This document shows positions 32,502 to 41,258 of a DNA stretch of 64,000 nt, piece by piece. Source of the stretch: Frateuria_A sp035943815 (lineage in GTDB: Bacteria; Pseudomonadota; Gammaproteobacteria; Xanthomonadales; Rhodanobacteraceae); the NCBI RefSeq assembly GCF_035943815.1, contig NZ_DASZBU010000005.1, positions 319,563 through 383,562 of the forward strand. The letters run 5' to 3'. The notes beneath the pieces were generated by a model. That model did not search any database and was not told the DNA's origin. It worked only from the letters and a program-made list of their open reading frames with translations. A program made the translations under genes and the position numbers. Each line of letters begins with the position of its first letter. The stretch's first letter is position 1.

Positions 32502-33560
32502 GTGGGTCTCTTTACACCCAAGAAGCCGCCGCTGATCGGCGTCGACATCAGTTCGACCGCGGTCAAGCTGCTGCAGCTGAGCCAGGCCGGTGGCCGCTAC
32601 CGCGTGGAACACTACGCGGTCGAGCCGCTGCCCCCCAACGCCGTGGTCGAGAAGAACATCGTCGAGGTCGAGGCGGTGGGCGAGGCGATCCGGCGTGCGC
32701 TCGCCCGTTCGGGCTCCAAGCTCAAGCACGCGTCCGCTGCCGTCGCCGGATCGGCGGTGATCACCCGCATCGTGCCCATGTCGGCCGACTTGTCCGAGGA
32801 GGACCTGGAAGGGCAGATCCAGGTCGAGGCCAACCAGTACATCCCCTATCCGATCGACGAGGTCAGTCTCGACTTCGAGGTGCTGGGCCCGGTCCGGGAC
32901 AACCCGGACATGAACAACGTGCTGCTGGCCGCCTCGCGCACCGAGAACGTGGACATGCGCGTGGCCGCGCTGGACCTGGGCGGCCTGTCCGCGCGGGTGA
33001 TCGACGTGGAGGCGTTCGCGATGGAGAACGCCTTCACCATGCTGGTCGACCAGCTTAACGTCGGCCGCGATGCGCTGGTCGCCGTGGTCGACATCGGCGC
33101 CACCATGACCACGCTGTCGGTGCTGCGCCACCAGCGCACCATCTATTCGCGCGAGCAGGTGTTCGGCGGCAAGCAGCTGACCGACGAGATCATGCGCCGC
33201 TACGGGCTCTCCTACGAGGAGGCCGGTCGCGCCAAGCGCAAGGGTGGCCTGCCCGAATCGTACGAGGCCGAGGCGCTGGAGCCGTTCAAGGAGGCGCTGA
33301 TCCAGCAGATCAGCCGCCTGCTGCAGTTCTTCTTCGCCGGCAGCGAGTACAGCAAGGTCGACCAGGTGGTGCTGGCCGGCGGCTGCGCCTCGATCGAAGG
33401 ACTCTGTCCGATGCTGGAGGAGCAGCTCGGCGTGCCGTGCATGGTGGCCAACCCGCTGGCGCGCATGTCGCTGGCGCCCAAGGTGCAAGCGCAGTCGCTG
33501 GCGCAGGACGCTCCCGCGCTGATGATCGCCGTCGGCCTGGCGCTCAGGAGTTTCGACTGA
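32502..33560 (+). CDS. pilM: Type IV pilus inner-membrane assembly protein PilM
   Basis: The 352-aa actin-like cytoplasmic protein begins LFTPKKPPLIGVDISSTAVKLLQL, with the ATPase phosphate-1 motif (GVDISSTAVK). It has VVDIGATMTTLSVL as phosphate-2 and VVLAGGCASIEGL as the adenosine motif. PilM binds the N-terminus of PilN and links the alignment complex to cytoplasmic motor proteins. The start is GTG at 32502 with an AGGGGG-rich site upstream; an ATG at 32436 would add a basic non-conserved leader. Confidence 0.96.
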   Translation: MGLFTPKKPPLIGVDISSTAVKLLQLSQAGGRYRVEHYAVEPLPPNAVVEKNIVEVEAVGEAIRRALARSGSKLKHASAAVAGSAVITRIVPMSADLSEEDLEGQIQVEANQYIPYPIDEVSLDFEVLGPVRDNPDMNNVLLAASRTENVDMRVAALDLGGLSARVIDVEAFAMENAFTMLVDQLNVGRDALVAVVDIGATMTTLSVLRHQRTIYSREQVFGGKQLTDEIMRRYGLSYEEAGRAKRKGGLPESYEAEALEPFKEALIQQISRLLQFFFAGSEYSKVDQVVLAGGCASIEGLCPMLEEQLGVPCMVANPLARMSLAPKVQAQSLAQDAPALMIAVGLALRSFD

Positions 33561-34210
33561 TGGCACACATCAACCTCCTTCCCTGGCGCGCGGAACGGCG
33601 CAAGCAGCGCGAACGGGAATTCTTCATGCAGCTGGGCGCCGCCTTCGTGGCGGCGCTGTTGGTGCTGTTCCTGTGGTCGTTCTGGATGAGCCTGCGCATC
33701 GACAACCAGAACGAGCGCAACGCTTACCTGCAGGGCGAGATCAAGCAACTGGACGAGCGCATCGCCAAGATCAAAGACCTCGAGAAGGTCCGTCAGCGCC
33801 TGCTCGCCCGCAAGCAGATCATCGAGCAGTTGCAGGCCAACCGCTCGCAGATGGTCCACCTGTTCGACGAGCTGGTGAAGACCATTCCCTCGAGCGTGCG
33901 TCTGACCAGCATGAACCAGAACGGTGGCTCCATGGTGCTCCATGGCGTGGCCCAGTCCAACGCCAGCGTGGCCGAGTACATGCGCAGCCTCGACGCTTCG
34001 CCCTGGATGGGCGGCGCCGATCTGGAGAAAACCCAGATCACCTACCGCACCGGGCGCATGCCCTACACCTTCGGGCTCAACGTGAAGCTGAGTGAACCCA
34101 GCACCGACCAGGCTGGCAAGACGCCAGTGCTGTTGCAGGGCAATCCGGCACCCGCGGCGCCGGCATCCACTGCCGCACGCGCGGCCGTCAGCGGGGGAAC
34201 GCGCAAATGA
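33560..34210 (+). CDS. pilN: Type IV pilus assembly protein PilN
   Basis: The 216-aa bitopic protein begins MAHINLLPWRAERRKQRE, the INLLPWR motif that docks into PilM. One membrane helix lies at about residues 23-45, followed by a coiled coil and a periplasmic ferredoxin-like fold. It pairs with PilO. The ATG overlaps the pilM stop by one base (TGATG). The C-terminus is rich in Ala/Pro. Confidence 0.95.
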   Translation: MAHINLLPWRAERRKQREREFFMQLGAAFVAALLVLFLWSFWMSLRIDNQNERNAYLQGEIKQLDERIAKIKDLEKVRQRLLARKQIIEQLQANRSQMVHLFDELVKTIPSSVRLTSMNQNGGSMVLHGVAQSNASVAEYMRSLDASPWMGGADLEKTQITYRTGRMPYTFGLNVKLSEPSTDQAGKTPVLLQGNPAPAAPASTAARAAVSGGTRK

Positions 34211-34869
34211 AGTTCTTCGACGAACTGCGCAACCTCGACCGCAACAACATCGGTGGCTGGTCCAAGTCGATCAAGATCTTCTTCACCGCGCTGGTGTTCC
34301 TGGCGGTGGTGGGTCTGGGCTGGTACCTGCACGTCAGCGACCAGCAGGATTCGCTCCAGCAACTGGCTTCGAAAGAGGAGTCGCTCAAGCAGGAGTTCTC
34401 CCAGAAGCAGGCCAAGTCGGTCAACCTTGAGGCACTGCAGCAGCAACTGGACGAGATGCAGGACATGCTGCGCCAGCTGTTGCGCCAACTTCCGAGCAAG
34501 ACCGAGATGCCCGAACTGCTGGTGGACATCTCGCAGACGGCGCTGTCCTCGGGGCTGGAGATCCAGAGCTTCGACCCGGGCGGCGAGCAGCCCAAGGAGT
34601 TCTACGCGGAGAAGCCGATCAGCCTGAAGATGGTCGGCACCTACCACCAGTTCGGTAATTTCATCAGCGGCGTCGCTTCGCTGCCGCGGGTGGTGATCCT
34701 AACCATGCATGACGTCTCGCTGACGACACAGTCGCCGATCGGCGCCAACGGCGAGCCGCCGCCGGGCGGGTTGCTGGTGCTGCAGGGCACGGTCAAGACC
34801 TACCGCTATCTGGAAGACGAGGAAAGCGCCGAGAGCAAGACCGAAGCCAAGGCGAGGGGGCGCAAATGA
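34207..34869 (+). CDS. pilO: Type IV pilus assembly protein PilO
   Basis: The 220-aa protein has a cytoplasmic start MKFFDELRNLDRNNIGGW, a membrane helix (about 26-44), a coiled coil rich in Gln/Glu/Lys and a periplasmic domain with PELLVDISQTALSSGLEI. PilO forms the PilN-PilO heterodimer that spans the periplasm towards PilP. ATGA overlaps join it to pilN and pilP. Confidence 0.95.
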   Translation: MKFFDELRNLDRNNIGGWSKSIKIFFTALVFLAVVGLGWYLHVSDQQDSLQQLASKEESLKQEFSQKQAKSVNLEALQQQLDEMQDMLRQLLRQLPSKTEMPELLVDISQTALSSGLEIQSFDPGGEQPKEFYAEKPISLKMVGTYHQFGNFISGVASLPRVVILTMHDVSLTTQSPIGANGEPPPGGLLVLQGTVKTYRYLEDEESAESKTEAKARGRK

Positions 34870-35408
34870 GCAGGTTCGCTGTCACCAGGCCCGCCCGTGT
34901 GGCGCGGCTGCTGTTGATGCTCGCCGCCCTGCTCGTGCTGGCCGGCTGCACCCGCGGCATGTCGGACCTGCGCGATTGGGTGGCCCAGGAAAAGAGCAAG
35001 AAGGGCGCGCCGATTCCTCCGCTGCCGGTCATCAAGACGTTCGAGACCTTCCAGTATTCCGACGACGGCAAGCGCGACCCGTTCAGCGCGAGCGCGGCCG
35101 AGCTGCAGCCCAACGCGTCCGCCAGCGGCCCGCGCCCGGACGAGGGCCGGCCCAAGCAGCCGCTGGAAATGTTCGCGCTGGACAGCCTCAGGATGGTCGG
35201 CACGGTCGGCCTCGGTGCGGGCATGGAAGCGCTGGTGAAGGATCCCGGTGGCGTGATCCATCGCGTCCACCGCAATGAATACATGGGGCAGAACTACGGC
35301 CGGGTCACCGCCATCGCGGAAGACCACGTCGACCTGGTCGAACTGGTTTCCAATGGCAATGGCGGCTGGATGGAACGTTCGGCCAGCATCGGGCTCGGCG
35401 AGAAATGA
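34866..35408 (+). CDS. pilP: Type IV pilus lipoprotein PilP
   Basis: The 180-aa lipoprotein has lipobox VLAGC with the cysteine at residue 28. A flexible segment (about 45-95) is followed by a beta-sandwich domain with LDSLRMVGTVG and HRNEYMGQNYGRV. PilP links the PilNO complex to the PilQ secretin. It overlaps pilO and pilQ by 4 bp each. Confidence 0.95.
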   Translation: MSRFAVTRPARVARLLLMLAALLVLAGCTRGMSDLRDWVAQEKSKKGAPIPPLPVIKTFETFQYSDDGKRDPFSASAAELQPNASASGPRPDEGRPKQPLEMFALDSLRMVGTVGLGAGMEALVKDPGGVIHRVHRNEYMGQNYGRVTAIAEDHVDLVELVSNGNGGWMERSASIGLGEK

Positions 35409-37699
35409 ACACAGGGGCTGACGCAATGAGCAACCACATCCAACCTGTCCGGGGCCGAGCCATGCGCCATGCACGCCGATGCCTGATGACGTGCCTGCTG
35501 ATCGCCGCCGCCGCATGGGCTGGCGACGCCCTCGCAGCCGCCAACACGCTAAAGGGGATCAGCTACGACACGCTGCCGGGCGGCGCCGTCGAACTGCACC
35601 TGAATTTCGCCGGCGGTCCGCCGCAGCCGCGTATCTTCACCACTGGCAACCCGCCGCGCATCGCGGTGGATTTTGCCGACACAGACAACAGCGCACCGCG
35701 CCATGTCGACATCGGCAAGGGCTCGACCTCGGGCGTTTCGGCGGTTTCCGTCGGCGGCCGCACCCGCGTGGTGGTCGAGCTGATGCGTGAGGCCTCCTAC
35801 CGCACGCGTGTGGATGGCAACGACCTGGTGCTGACGGTCAATAACGGTAGCGACGCGCAGACCACCACCACCGCCTCGACCATTGATCCGACCAAGGCGC
35901 TGCCTTCGGCCATGGGCGGCCCCACGGTCTCCGGCATCGATTTCCGCCGCGGTCCCAAGGGTGAAGGCCGCGTGCTGGTCAACTTCAGCGGCGCCGGCGC
36001 CAATGCCGACATGCGCCGCGAAGGCGACAAGCTGGTCGTCAAGCTCAGCCACGTCACCCTGCCGGCAGCTCAGGCGCAGCGCCTGGACGTGCTGGACTTC
36101 GCCACGCCGGTGCAGACGATCAATACCCGCGCAGGCATGGGCGGTGGGGCCACCATGGAGATCAACTTCAAGGGCAACGTGGAGACCTCGTCCTACCAGA
36201 CCGCCGACCAGTTCGTGGTCGAGGTCGCGCCCAAGAAGGCCGCGGCCGCAGGCGACGGGGCCCTGACCAAGGGCGAGCCGCCGGTCTACAGCGGCAACCG
36301 CGTCACCTTCAACTTCCAGGACATCCCGGTTCGCTCGGTGCTGCAGCTGCTGGCCGAGTACTCGGGGCAGAACCTGGTCGCCTCCGACAGCGTCCAGGGC
36401 AACATCACCCTGCGCCTTTCCAACGTGCCATGGGACCAGGTGCTGGACGTGATCCTGCGCGCCAAGGGCTTGGACAAGCGCCGTGACGGCAACGTCATCT
36501 GGATCGCGCCGCAGCAGGAATTGGCCGCCTACGAGCAGAACCTGGCCGAGGCCCGCCTGAAGGCCGAGGACACCGCGCAGCTGGTCACCGACTACATCCC
36601 GATCAGCTACGGCAAGGCTTCCGAGATCGCCCAACTGCTCACCAGCGGCAGCAAGAGCGGGAGTGGCGGTGGCGGTGCCGGCGGTGGTACCCGCGGCTTC
36701 CTGTCGCCGCGCGGCAGTGTGTCCTTCGACGAGCGCACCAACACCCTGCTGCTCAACGAGACGCCCGACAAGATCCGCGAGCTGCGCCAGTTGATCAGCG
36801 TGCTCGACCGGCCTGTCCAGCAGGTGCTGATCGAGTCGCGCATCGTGGTGGCGACCGATGATTTCACCCGCGAACTGGGCGTGAAATGGGGCGTGCAGGC
36901 GACCCACACCACTTCGGGCGGGCATGTCATCAGCACCAGCCCCACCGGGACGGATTCGGCCGGGCTGGGCATCAACACCAACAACGTGCAGAACAAGTAC
37001 GCGCAGGACCTGCGTGACTGGGTCGCCGGCGGTCAGCAGGGCCCGCAGCCGCGGCCGGGCGCCATCACCTACCAGACCGGCAATGGCGGCTTCAACGTCA
37101 ACCTGCCGGTCAGCGGTCCCAGCGGCAGCTTCGGCCTCGCCATCCTGGGCGCCAACTACCTGGTCGACCTGGAACTCTCCGCGGCCCAGACCGAGGGTCG
37201 TGGCGAGGTGATCTCCAGCCCGCGCGTGATCACGGCCAACCAGCAGGAGGCGGTGATCCGCCAGGGCCAGCAGATCGGCTACGTGACCTATCAGAACAGC
37301 GCCACCGGCGCCGCCGGCAGCGGCACCGCCACGGTGCAGTTCAAGGACGCCGTGCTGGAGCTGCGCGTGACGCCCACGATCACCGCGGACAGCCGTGTGT
37401 ACCTGAAGATCAACGTCAAGAAGGATGCTCTGGCCAAGTTCATCGACGCGCCGGGCAGCGGCCAGGTGCCGCAGATCGATACCCGCGAGATCAACACCTC
37501 GGTGCTCGTGGACAATGGCCAGACCGTCGTGCTCGGCGGCATCTACGAGATAACCAAGGCCAATACCACCACCAAGGTGCCAGGCCTGGGCGACATCCCG
37601 GGACTCGGGGTACTGTTCCGCTCGACCTCGCGCAGCAACAGCAAGGCGGAGCTGCTGATCTTCGTCACGCCACGCATCCTGAGCGAGACGCTGCAGTAA
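35405..37699 (+). CDS. pilQ: Type IV pilus secretin PilQ
   Basis: The 764-aa protein has a signal peptide (cleavage near residue 45, DALAAANTLKG), two AMIN domains (about 47-140 and 170-275), and an STN/N0 domain (VTFNFQDIPVRSVLQLLAEYS). N1 and the secretin core follow, with VLIESRIVVATDDFTRELGV and GRGEVISSPRVITANQQEAV, ending with VPGLGDIPGLGVLF. A Gly/Ser-rich loop (SGSGGGGAGGGTRG) lies in N1, near residue 420. It forms the outer-membrane pore for pili. Several in-frame starts exist; 35405 overlaps pilP by ATGA, and the signal peptide would better suit a start at the later ATGs (35429 or 35462). Confidence 0.96.
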   Translation: MNTGADAMSNHIQPVRGRAMRHARRCLMTCLLIAAAAWAGDALAAANTLKGISYDTLPGGAVELHLNFAGGPPQPRIFTTGNPPRIAVDFADTDNSAPRHVDIGKGSTSGVSAVSVGGRTRVVVELMREASYRTRVDGNDLVLTVNNGSDAQTTTTASTIDPTKALPSAMGGPTVSGIDFRRGPKGEGRVLVNFSGAGANADMRREGDKLVVKLSHVTLPAAQAQRLDVLDFATPVQTINTRAGMGGGATMEINFKGNVETSSYQTADQFVVEVAPKKAAAAGDGALTKGEPPVYSGNRVTFNFQDIPVRSVLQLLAEYSGQNLVASDSVQGNITLRLSNVPWDQVLDVILRAKGLDKRRDGNVIWIAPQQELAAYEQNLAEARLKAEDTAQLVTDYIPISYGKASEIAQLLTSGSKSGSGGGGAGGGTRGFLSPRGSVSFDERTNTLLLNETPDKIRELRQLISVLDRPVQQVLIESRIVVATDDFTRELGVKWGVQATHTTSGGHVISTSPTGTDSAGLGINTNNVQNKYAQDLRDWVAGGQQGPQPRPGAITYQTGNGGFNVNLPVSGPSGSFGLAILGANYLVDLELSAAQTEGRGEVISSPRVITANQQEAVIRQGQQIGYVTYQNSATGAAGSGTATVQFKDAVLELRVTPTITADSRVYLKINVKKDALAKFIDAPGSGQVPQIDTREINTSVLVDNGQTVVLGGIYEITKANTTTKVPGLGDIPGLGVLFRSTSRSNSKAELLIFVTPRILSETLQ

Positions 37700-37718
37700 G
37701 CCGATCGCGATGCGGTAC

Positions 37719-37746
37719 AGGAAGGGCGGCCTCGGCCGCCCTTCCT
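37719..37746 (+). terminator. Hairpin after pilQ
   Basis: AGGAAGGGCGGCC-TC-GGCCGCCCTTCCT is a perfect 13-bp stem 20 bp after the pilQ stop. The T run after it is short (GCTTTC), so it may be a weak terminator or an mRNA-end stabiliser. Confidence 0.7.
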
Positions 37747-37869
37747 GCTTTCGGCCCTGCGGATTTTTGCCGGCCGCATGCAATCCGGCACACGTGGGCT
37801 CTCCGCCCTCGCCCGTAAACTTCCGGCCGTTGCCGCGGTCATTACCGCGTTACTCCTTACGGACCGCCG

Positions 37870-38865
37870 ATGGATACTCCGCATACCGCTTCGCCGAACC
37901 GCCTGCAGCAAGCCTTCGTGCATCTGCGCGAGGAATTGCAGCGCGACGTGATCGGCCAGCCGCACCTGATCGAATGCCTGCTGATCGCCCTGCTGGCCGA
38001 TGGCCACCTGCTGGTCGAGGGCGCGCCGGGCCTGGCCAAGACCACGGCGGTGAAGGCGCTGGCCGCGCGCATCGAGGCGGACTTCCACCGCGTGCAGTTC
38101 ACCCCCGATCTGCTGCCGGCCGATCTCACCGGCACCGACGTGTTCCGGCCGCAGGCGGGCAGCTTCGAGTTCGAGCGCGGTCCGCTGTTCCACAACATCG
38201 TGCTGGCCGACGAGATCAACCGCGCGCCGGCCAAGGTTCAGTCGGCGCTGTTGGAGGCGATGGCCGAACGCCAGATCACCGTGGGCCGCAGCACCTGGCG
38301 CCTGCCGGACCTGTTCCTGGTGATGGCCACGCAGAACCCGATCGAGCAGGAAGGCACCTTCGCGCTGCCCGAGGCCCAGCTCGACCGCTTCGTGATGCAC
38401 GTGACCATCGGCTATCCGGACGCCGCCTCGGAGCTGGCCATCCTCAAGCTGGCCCGGGAGCAGGCGCGCCGCGCGCTGCATCCGGCCGTGCCGCCGCATG
38501 CGCTGCTAAGCCAGGCTGACGTGTTCGCCGCCCGCGACGCAACGCTGGCGGTGCACGTGGCGCCGGCGCTGGAGGAGTACCTAGCGCAACTGGTGCTCGC
38601 CACGCGGGACGCCGGCCGCTATGGGCCGGAACTCAAGCGCTGGATCGCCTGGGGCGCCAGCCCGCGCGCCACCATCGCGCTGGACCGTTGCGCCCGTGCG
38701 CATGCCTGGCTGGCGGGGCGCGACTACGCACTGCCCGAAGACGTGCACGGCATTGTGCACGAAGTGCTGCGCCATCGCGTGCTGCTGAGCTACGAGGCCG
38801 AGGCCGAGGGCGTGCGCAGCGACCAGGTGATCGACCGCCTGCTGGATCTCGTGCCGCTGCCGTGA
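37870..38865 (+). CDS. MoxR-family AAA+ ATPase
   Basis: The 331-aa protein has Walker A LVEGAPGLAKTTAVKAL, the MoxR motifs VQFTPDLLPADLTGTDV and GPLFHNIVLADEINRAPAKV with Walker B, and the sensor ATQNPIEQEGTFALPEAQLD. MoxR ATPases act as chaperones for VWA-domain partners, which are encoded directly downstream here. It is the first gene of a six-gene Bat-type operon. An inverted repeat CGCGGT-CATT-ACCGCG lies just upstream. The stop overlaps the DUF58 start (TGATG). Confidence 0.95.
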   Translation: MDTPHTASPNRLQQAFVHLREELQRDVIGQPHLIECLLIALLADGHLLVEGAPGLAKTTAVKALAARIEADFHRVQFTPDLLPADLTGTDVFRPQAGSFEFERGPLFHNIVLADEINRAPAKVQSALLEAMAERQITVGRSTWRLPDLFLVMATQNPIEQEGTFALPEAQLDRFVMHVTIGYPDAASELAILKLAREQARRALHPAVPPHALLSQADVFAARDATLAVHVAPALEEYLAQLVLATRDAGRYGPELKRWIAWGASPRATIALDRCARAHAWLAGRDYALPEDVHGIVHEVLRHRVLLSYEAEAEGVRSDQVIDRLLDLVPLP

Positions 38866-39785
38866 TGCCGGTGCCGCCCGTGCGAGCCGATGGCGACGGC
38901 CGTGTGACGGTTTCGCTGGCCGAATTGCTCGCGTTGCGCGGGCGCATCGGGCGCGTTCGCCCGGCGCCGCTGGACAGCCGCGCACTGCCGGCCGGCCAGC
39001 GCTCCAGCCGCCTGTACGGCCGCGGCATGGACTACGCCGAATCGCGCGTCTACCAGCCCGGCGATGACGTGCGCCGGCTCGACTGGCGCCTCACCGCCCG
39101 CAGTGGCGAGCTGCACACCAAGCTGTTCCAGGAGGAGCGCGAGGGACGCCTGCTGATATTGCTTGATACTCACGCCGGCATGCGCTTCGGTACCCGCGTG
39201 CGCTTCAAGTCGGTGCAGGCGGCGCGCGCCGCCGCACTGGCGGGCTGGTACGCGGCGCGTGCCGGCGAGCGGGTAGGTGCGCTGTCATTCGGCGGCAGCC
39301 GCCGCCTGCTCAAGCCACAGGGCGGCACGCACGGCGCGGTCGTCCTGTGCGGCACCCTGTCGGCCTGGGATGCCGAAGCGGGCGAGGCGACCGAACCGCT
39401 GTCCGAAGCGCTCGCGCGTGCCGGGCGCCTGCACGGCGCCAACCGCGTCTTGCTGATCAGCGACGGCTGGAGCTGCGACGAGGCGGCGCGAGCACGCCTG
39501 CGCGACGTGGCGCAGCACGCCCGCGTTGCCGTACTGGTGGTCGCCGATGCACTCGAGCTCGCGCCCGCGCCGCCGGGACGCTATCCGTTCGAACACGATG
39601 GCGAACGCCGCGAGATCGACCTGCATGGCGCGCGCGAGCGCAGCGAGTTCCAGCAGGCGCTCGGCGCCGGCCAGGAGCACCTCGTCGCGTTGGCACGATC
39701 ACTGGGGCTGCCCTGGCGAAACATCGACACCGCGGCCGATCCGCTGGCCGCGGTCACCGCCTTGCTGGGGGCGAGGTCGCGATGA
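38865..39785 (+). CDS. DUF58 domain protein
   Basis: The 306-aa protein has the DUF58 hallmark GRGMDYAESRVYQPGDDVRR followed by LDWRLTARSGELHTKLFQEE. A VWA-like C-terminal part begins LLILLDTHAGM, where DTHAGM stands at the MIDAS position without the full DxSxS. DUF58 proteins accompany MoxR and Bat proteins; their role is unclear. Unlike other members it lacks N-terminal membrane helices, so it is probably cytoplasmic. It overlaps both neighbours. Confidence 0.93.
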   Translation: MPVPPVRADGDGRVTVSLAELLALRGRIGRVRPAPLDSRALPAGQRSSRLYGRGMDYAESRVYQPGDDVRRLDWRLTARSGELHTKLFQEEREGRLLILLDTHAGMRFGTRVRFKSVQAARAAALAGWYAARAGERVGALSFGGSRRLLKPQGGTHGAVVLCGTLSAWDAEAGEATEPLSEALARAGRLHGANRVLLISDGWSCDEAARARLRDVAQHARVAVLVVADALELAPAPPGRYPFEHDGERREIDLHGARERSEFQQALGAGQEHLVALARSLGLPWRNIDTAADPLAAVTALLGARSR

Positions 39786-40267
39786 CCATGCAGCCCGACG
39801 GCCCCGTCCTGCGCGACATCCACGTGCCCCCGGCGCCCCCGTGGTGGCCGCCTGCGCCAGGCTGGTGGCTGCTTGCCGCCTTGGTGCTGATGGCGATCGC
39901 CACGGGCGTGATGGTGTGGCGGAGCGCGCGGCGTCGGCGCCGGCGATGCGATCGCGTGCTGGCCGAAGTCGACATGCTGGCCGCGCTCCATGGCGGCGAT
40001 ACCCAGCTGCTGGCCACCGGCCTGCACCAGCTGCTGCGGCGCGTGGCGAGGAAATACGACCCGACGGCCGCACGGCTGCGCGGGGAGGCCTGGCGCGAAG
40101 CGCTGGCGCGCGTGCCGGTGGCTGCGGACACGCTGCACCGCTTGCTTGCGCTGGAGCAGGCGATGTACCGGCCGCTGCCCTACGACACCGATGCCACGCT
40201 CAGTGCGGTGCGCGACTGGCTGCGCGCCGCGCTCGCCAGCGAGCAGCGGAGGGTGCGGCGTGCCTGA
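39782..40267 (+). CDS. DUF4381 membrane protein
   Basis: The 161-aa protein has a proline-rich start (DIHVPPAPPWWPPAPGWW) typical of DUF4381, a single membrane helix (about 27-46), an Arg-rich stop-transfer (ARRRRRRC) and a helical cytoplasmic part with HQLLRRVARKYDP. It is a standard member of the MoxR-Bat operon between DUF58 and the first VWA protein. It overlaps the next gene by 8 bp. Confidence 0.9.
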   Translation: MTMQPDGPVLRDIHVPPAPPWWPPAPGWWLLAALVLMAIATGVMVWRSARRRRRRCDRVLAEVDMLAALHGGDTQLLATGLHQLLRRVARKYDPTAARLRGEAWREALARVPVAADTLHRLLALEQAMYRPLPYDTDATLSAVRDWLRAALASEQRRVRRA

Positions 40268-41258
40268 TCTGTCCTGGCCCGAGTTCGCCTGGCCTTGGGT
40301 GGTCGTACTGTTGCCGCTGCCCTGGCTGCTTCGCCGCTGGCTGCGCCCGCTGCCCCCGGGCCAGGCCCTGCACCTGCCGCACCCGGGCGTGGCGCTGGCC
40401 GCGGTCGAGCGGCGGCCCGTCCGCGGCGCCCGTGGCTGGTGGCTGGCGCTGGCCTGGCTGTGTTTGCTCGCCGCGGCGGCGCGGCCGCAATGGGTGGGGC
40501 CGCCGGAGGCGCAGCAGCGCAGCGGCCGCGCGATGCTGCTGGCCGTGGACCTCTCCGGCAGCATGCGCACCGACGACATGCAACTGGCCGGGCAGAGCGT
40601 CAGCCGCTTCGAGGCGGTCGAGGCGATCGCCAGCGACTTCATCGCACGCCGTGCCGGCGACGAACTGGGCTTGGTGCTGTTCGGCAGCCGCGCCTTCCTG
40701 GTCACGCCGTTGACCTACGATCTTGACGCCGTGCGCGCGCAGCTCAAGGGCGCTGCGGTAGGCCTGGCCGGCACCGAAACGGCGATCGGCGATGCGATCG
40801 CGGTGGCGGTCAAGCGCCTGGCCGGCCTGCCGCAGCAGGCGCGCGTGCTGGTGCTGCTGACCGACGGCGTCAACAATGCAGGCAGCATCGCGCCGGAGCA
40901 GGCCGCCGCCGCAGCCAAGGCCGCCGGCGTGCGCATCTACACCATTGGCATCGGCGCAACGCAGATGCGCGTGCCGGACTTCTTCGGCATGCGCATGGTC
41001 AATCCATCGGCCGACCTGGACGAGGCCATGCTGACGAAGATCGCCGACGGCACCGGCGGACGCTACTTCCGCGCTACCGACACGCGCGAGCTGGCCCAGG
41101 CCTACCAGGCGATCGATGCGTTGGAGCCGATGCCGCAGCACGGCCCGGCGCTGCGCCCGCGGCACGAGCTGTTTCGCTGGCCGCTGGGCCTGGCGATGCT
41201 GCTGCTGGCGGGCCTCCTGCTGGCCCAGGTCCGCAGTGCGCGGGAGCAGATGGCATGA
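40260..41258 (+). CDS. VWA-domain membrane protein (BatA-like)
   Basis: The 332-aa protein starts at GTG overlapping the DUF4381 end. It has two N-terminal membrane helices (about 11-26 and 58-74), a VWA domain with intact MIDAS Asp97-x-Ser99-x-Ser101 (AVDLSGSM) and a distal threonine/aspartate loop (LLTDGVNNAG), and a C-terminal helix (about 305-325). BatA/B-type proteins are presumed to form a periplasm-facing complex with BatD and the MoxR ATPase in stress tolerance. Confidence 0.93.
   Translation: MPDLSWPEFAWPWVVVLLPLPWLLRRWLRPLPPGQALHLPHPGVALAAVERRPVRGARGWWLALAWLCLLAAAARPQWVGPPEAQQRSGRAMLLAVDLSGSMRTDDMQLAGQSVSRFEAVEAIASDFIARRAGDELGLVLFGSRAFLVTPLTYDLDAVRAQLKGAAVGLAGTETAIGDAIAVAVKRLAGLPQQARVLVLLTDGVNNAGSIAPEQAAAAAKAAGVRIYTIGIGATQMRVPDFFGMRMVNPSADLDEAMLTKIADGTGGRYFRATDTRELAQAYQAIDALEPMPQHGPALRPRHELFRWPLGLAMLLLAGLLLAQVRSAREQMA

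Noticed and set aside
35549..37783. 744-codon frame antisense to pilQ
   Set aside because: It has no domains; pilQ on the other strand is unmistakable.
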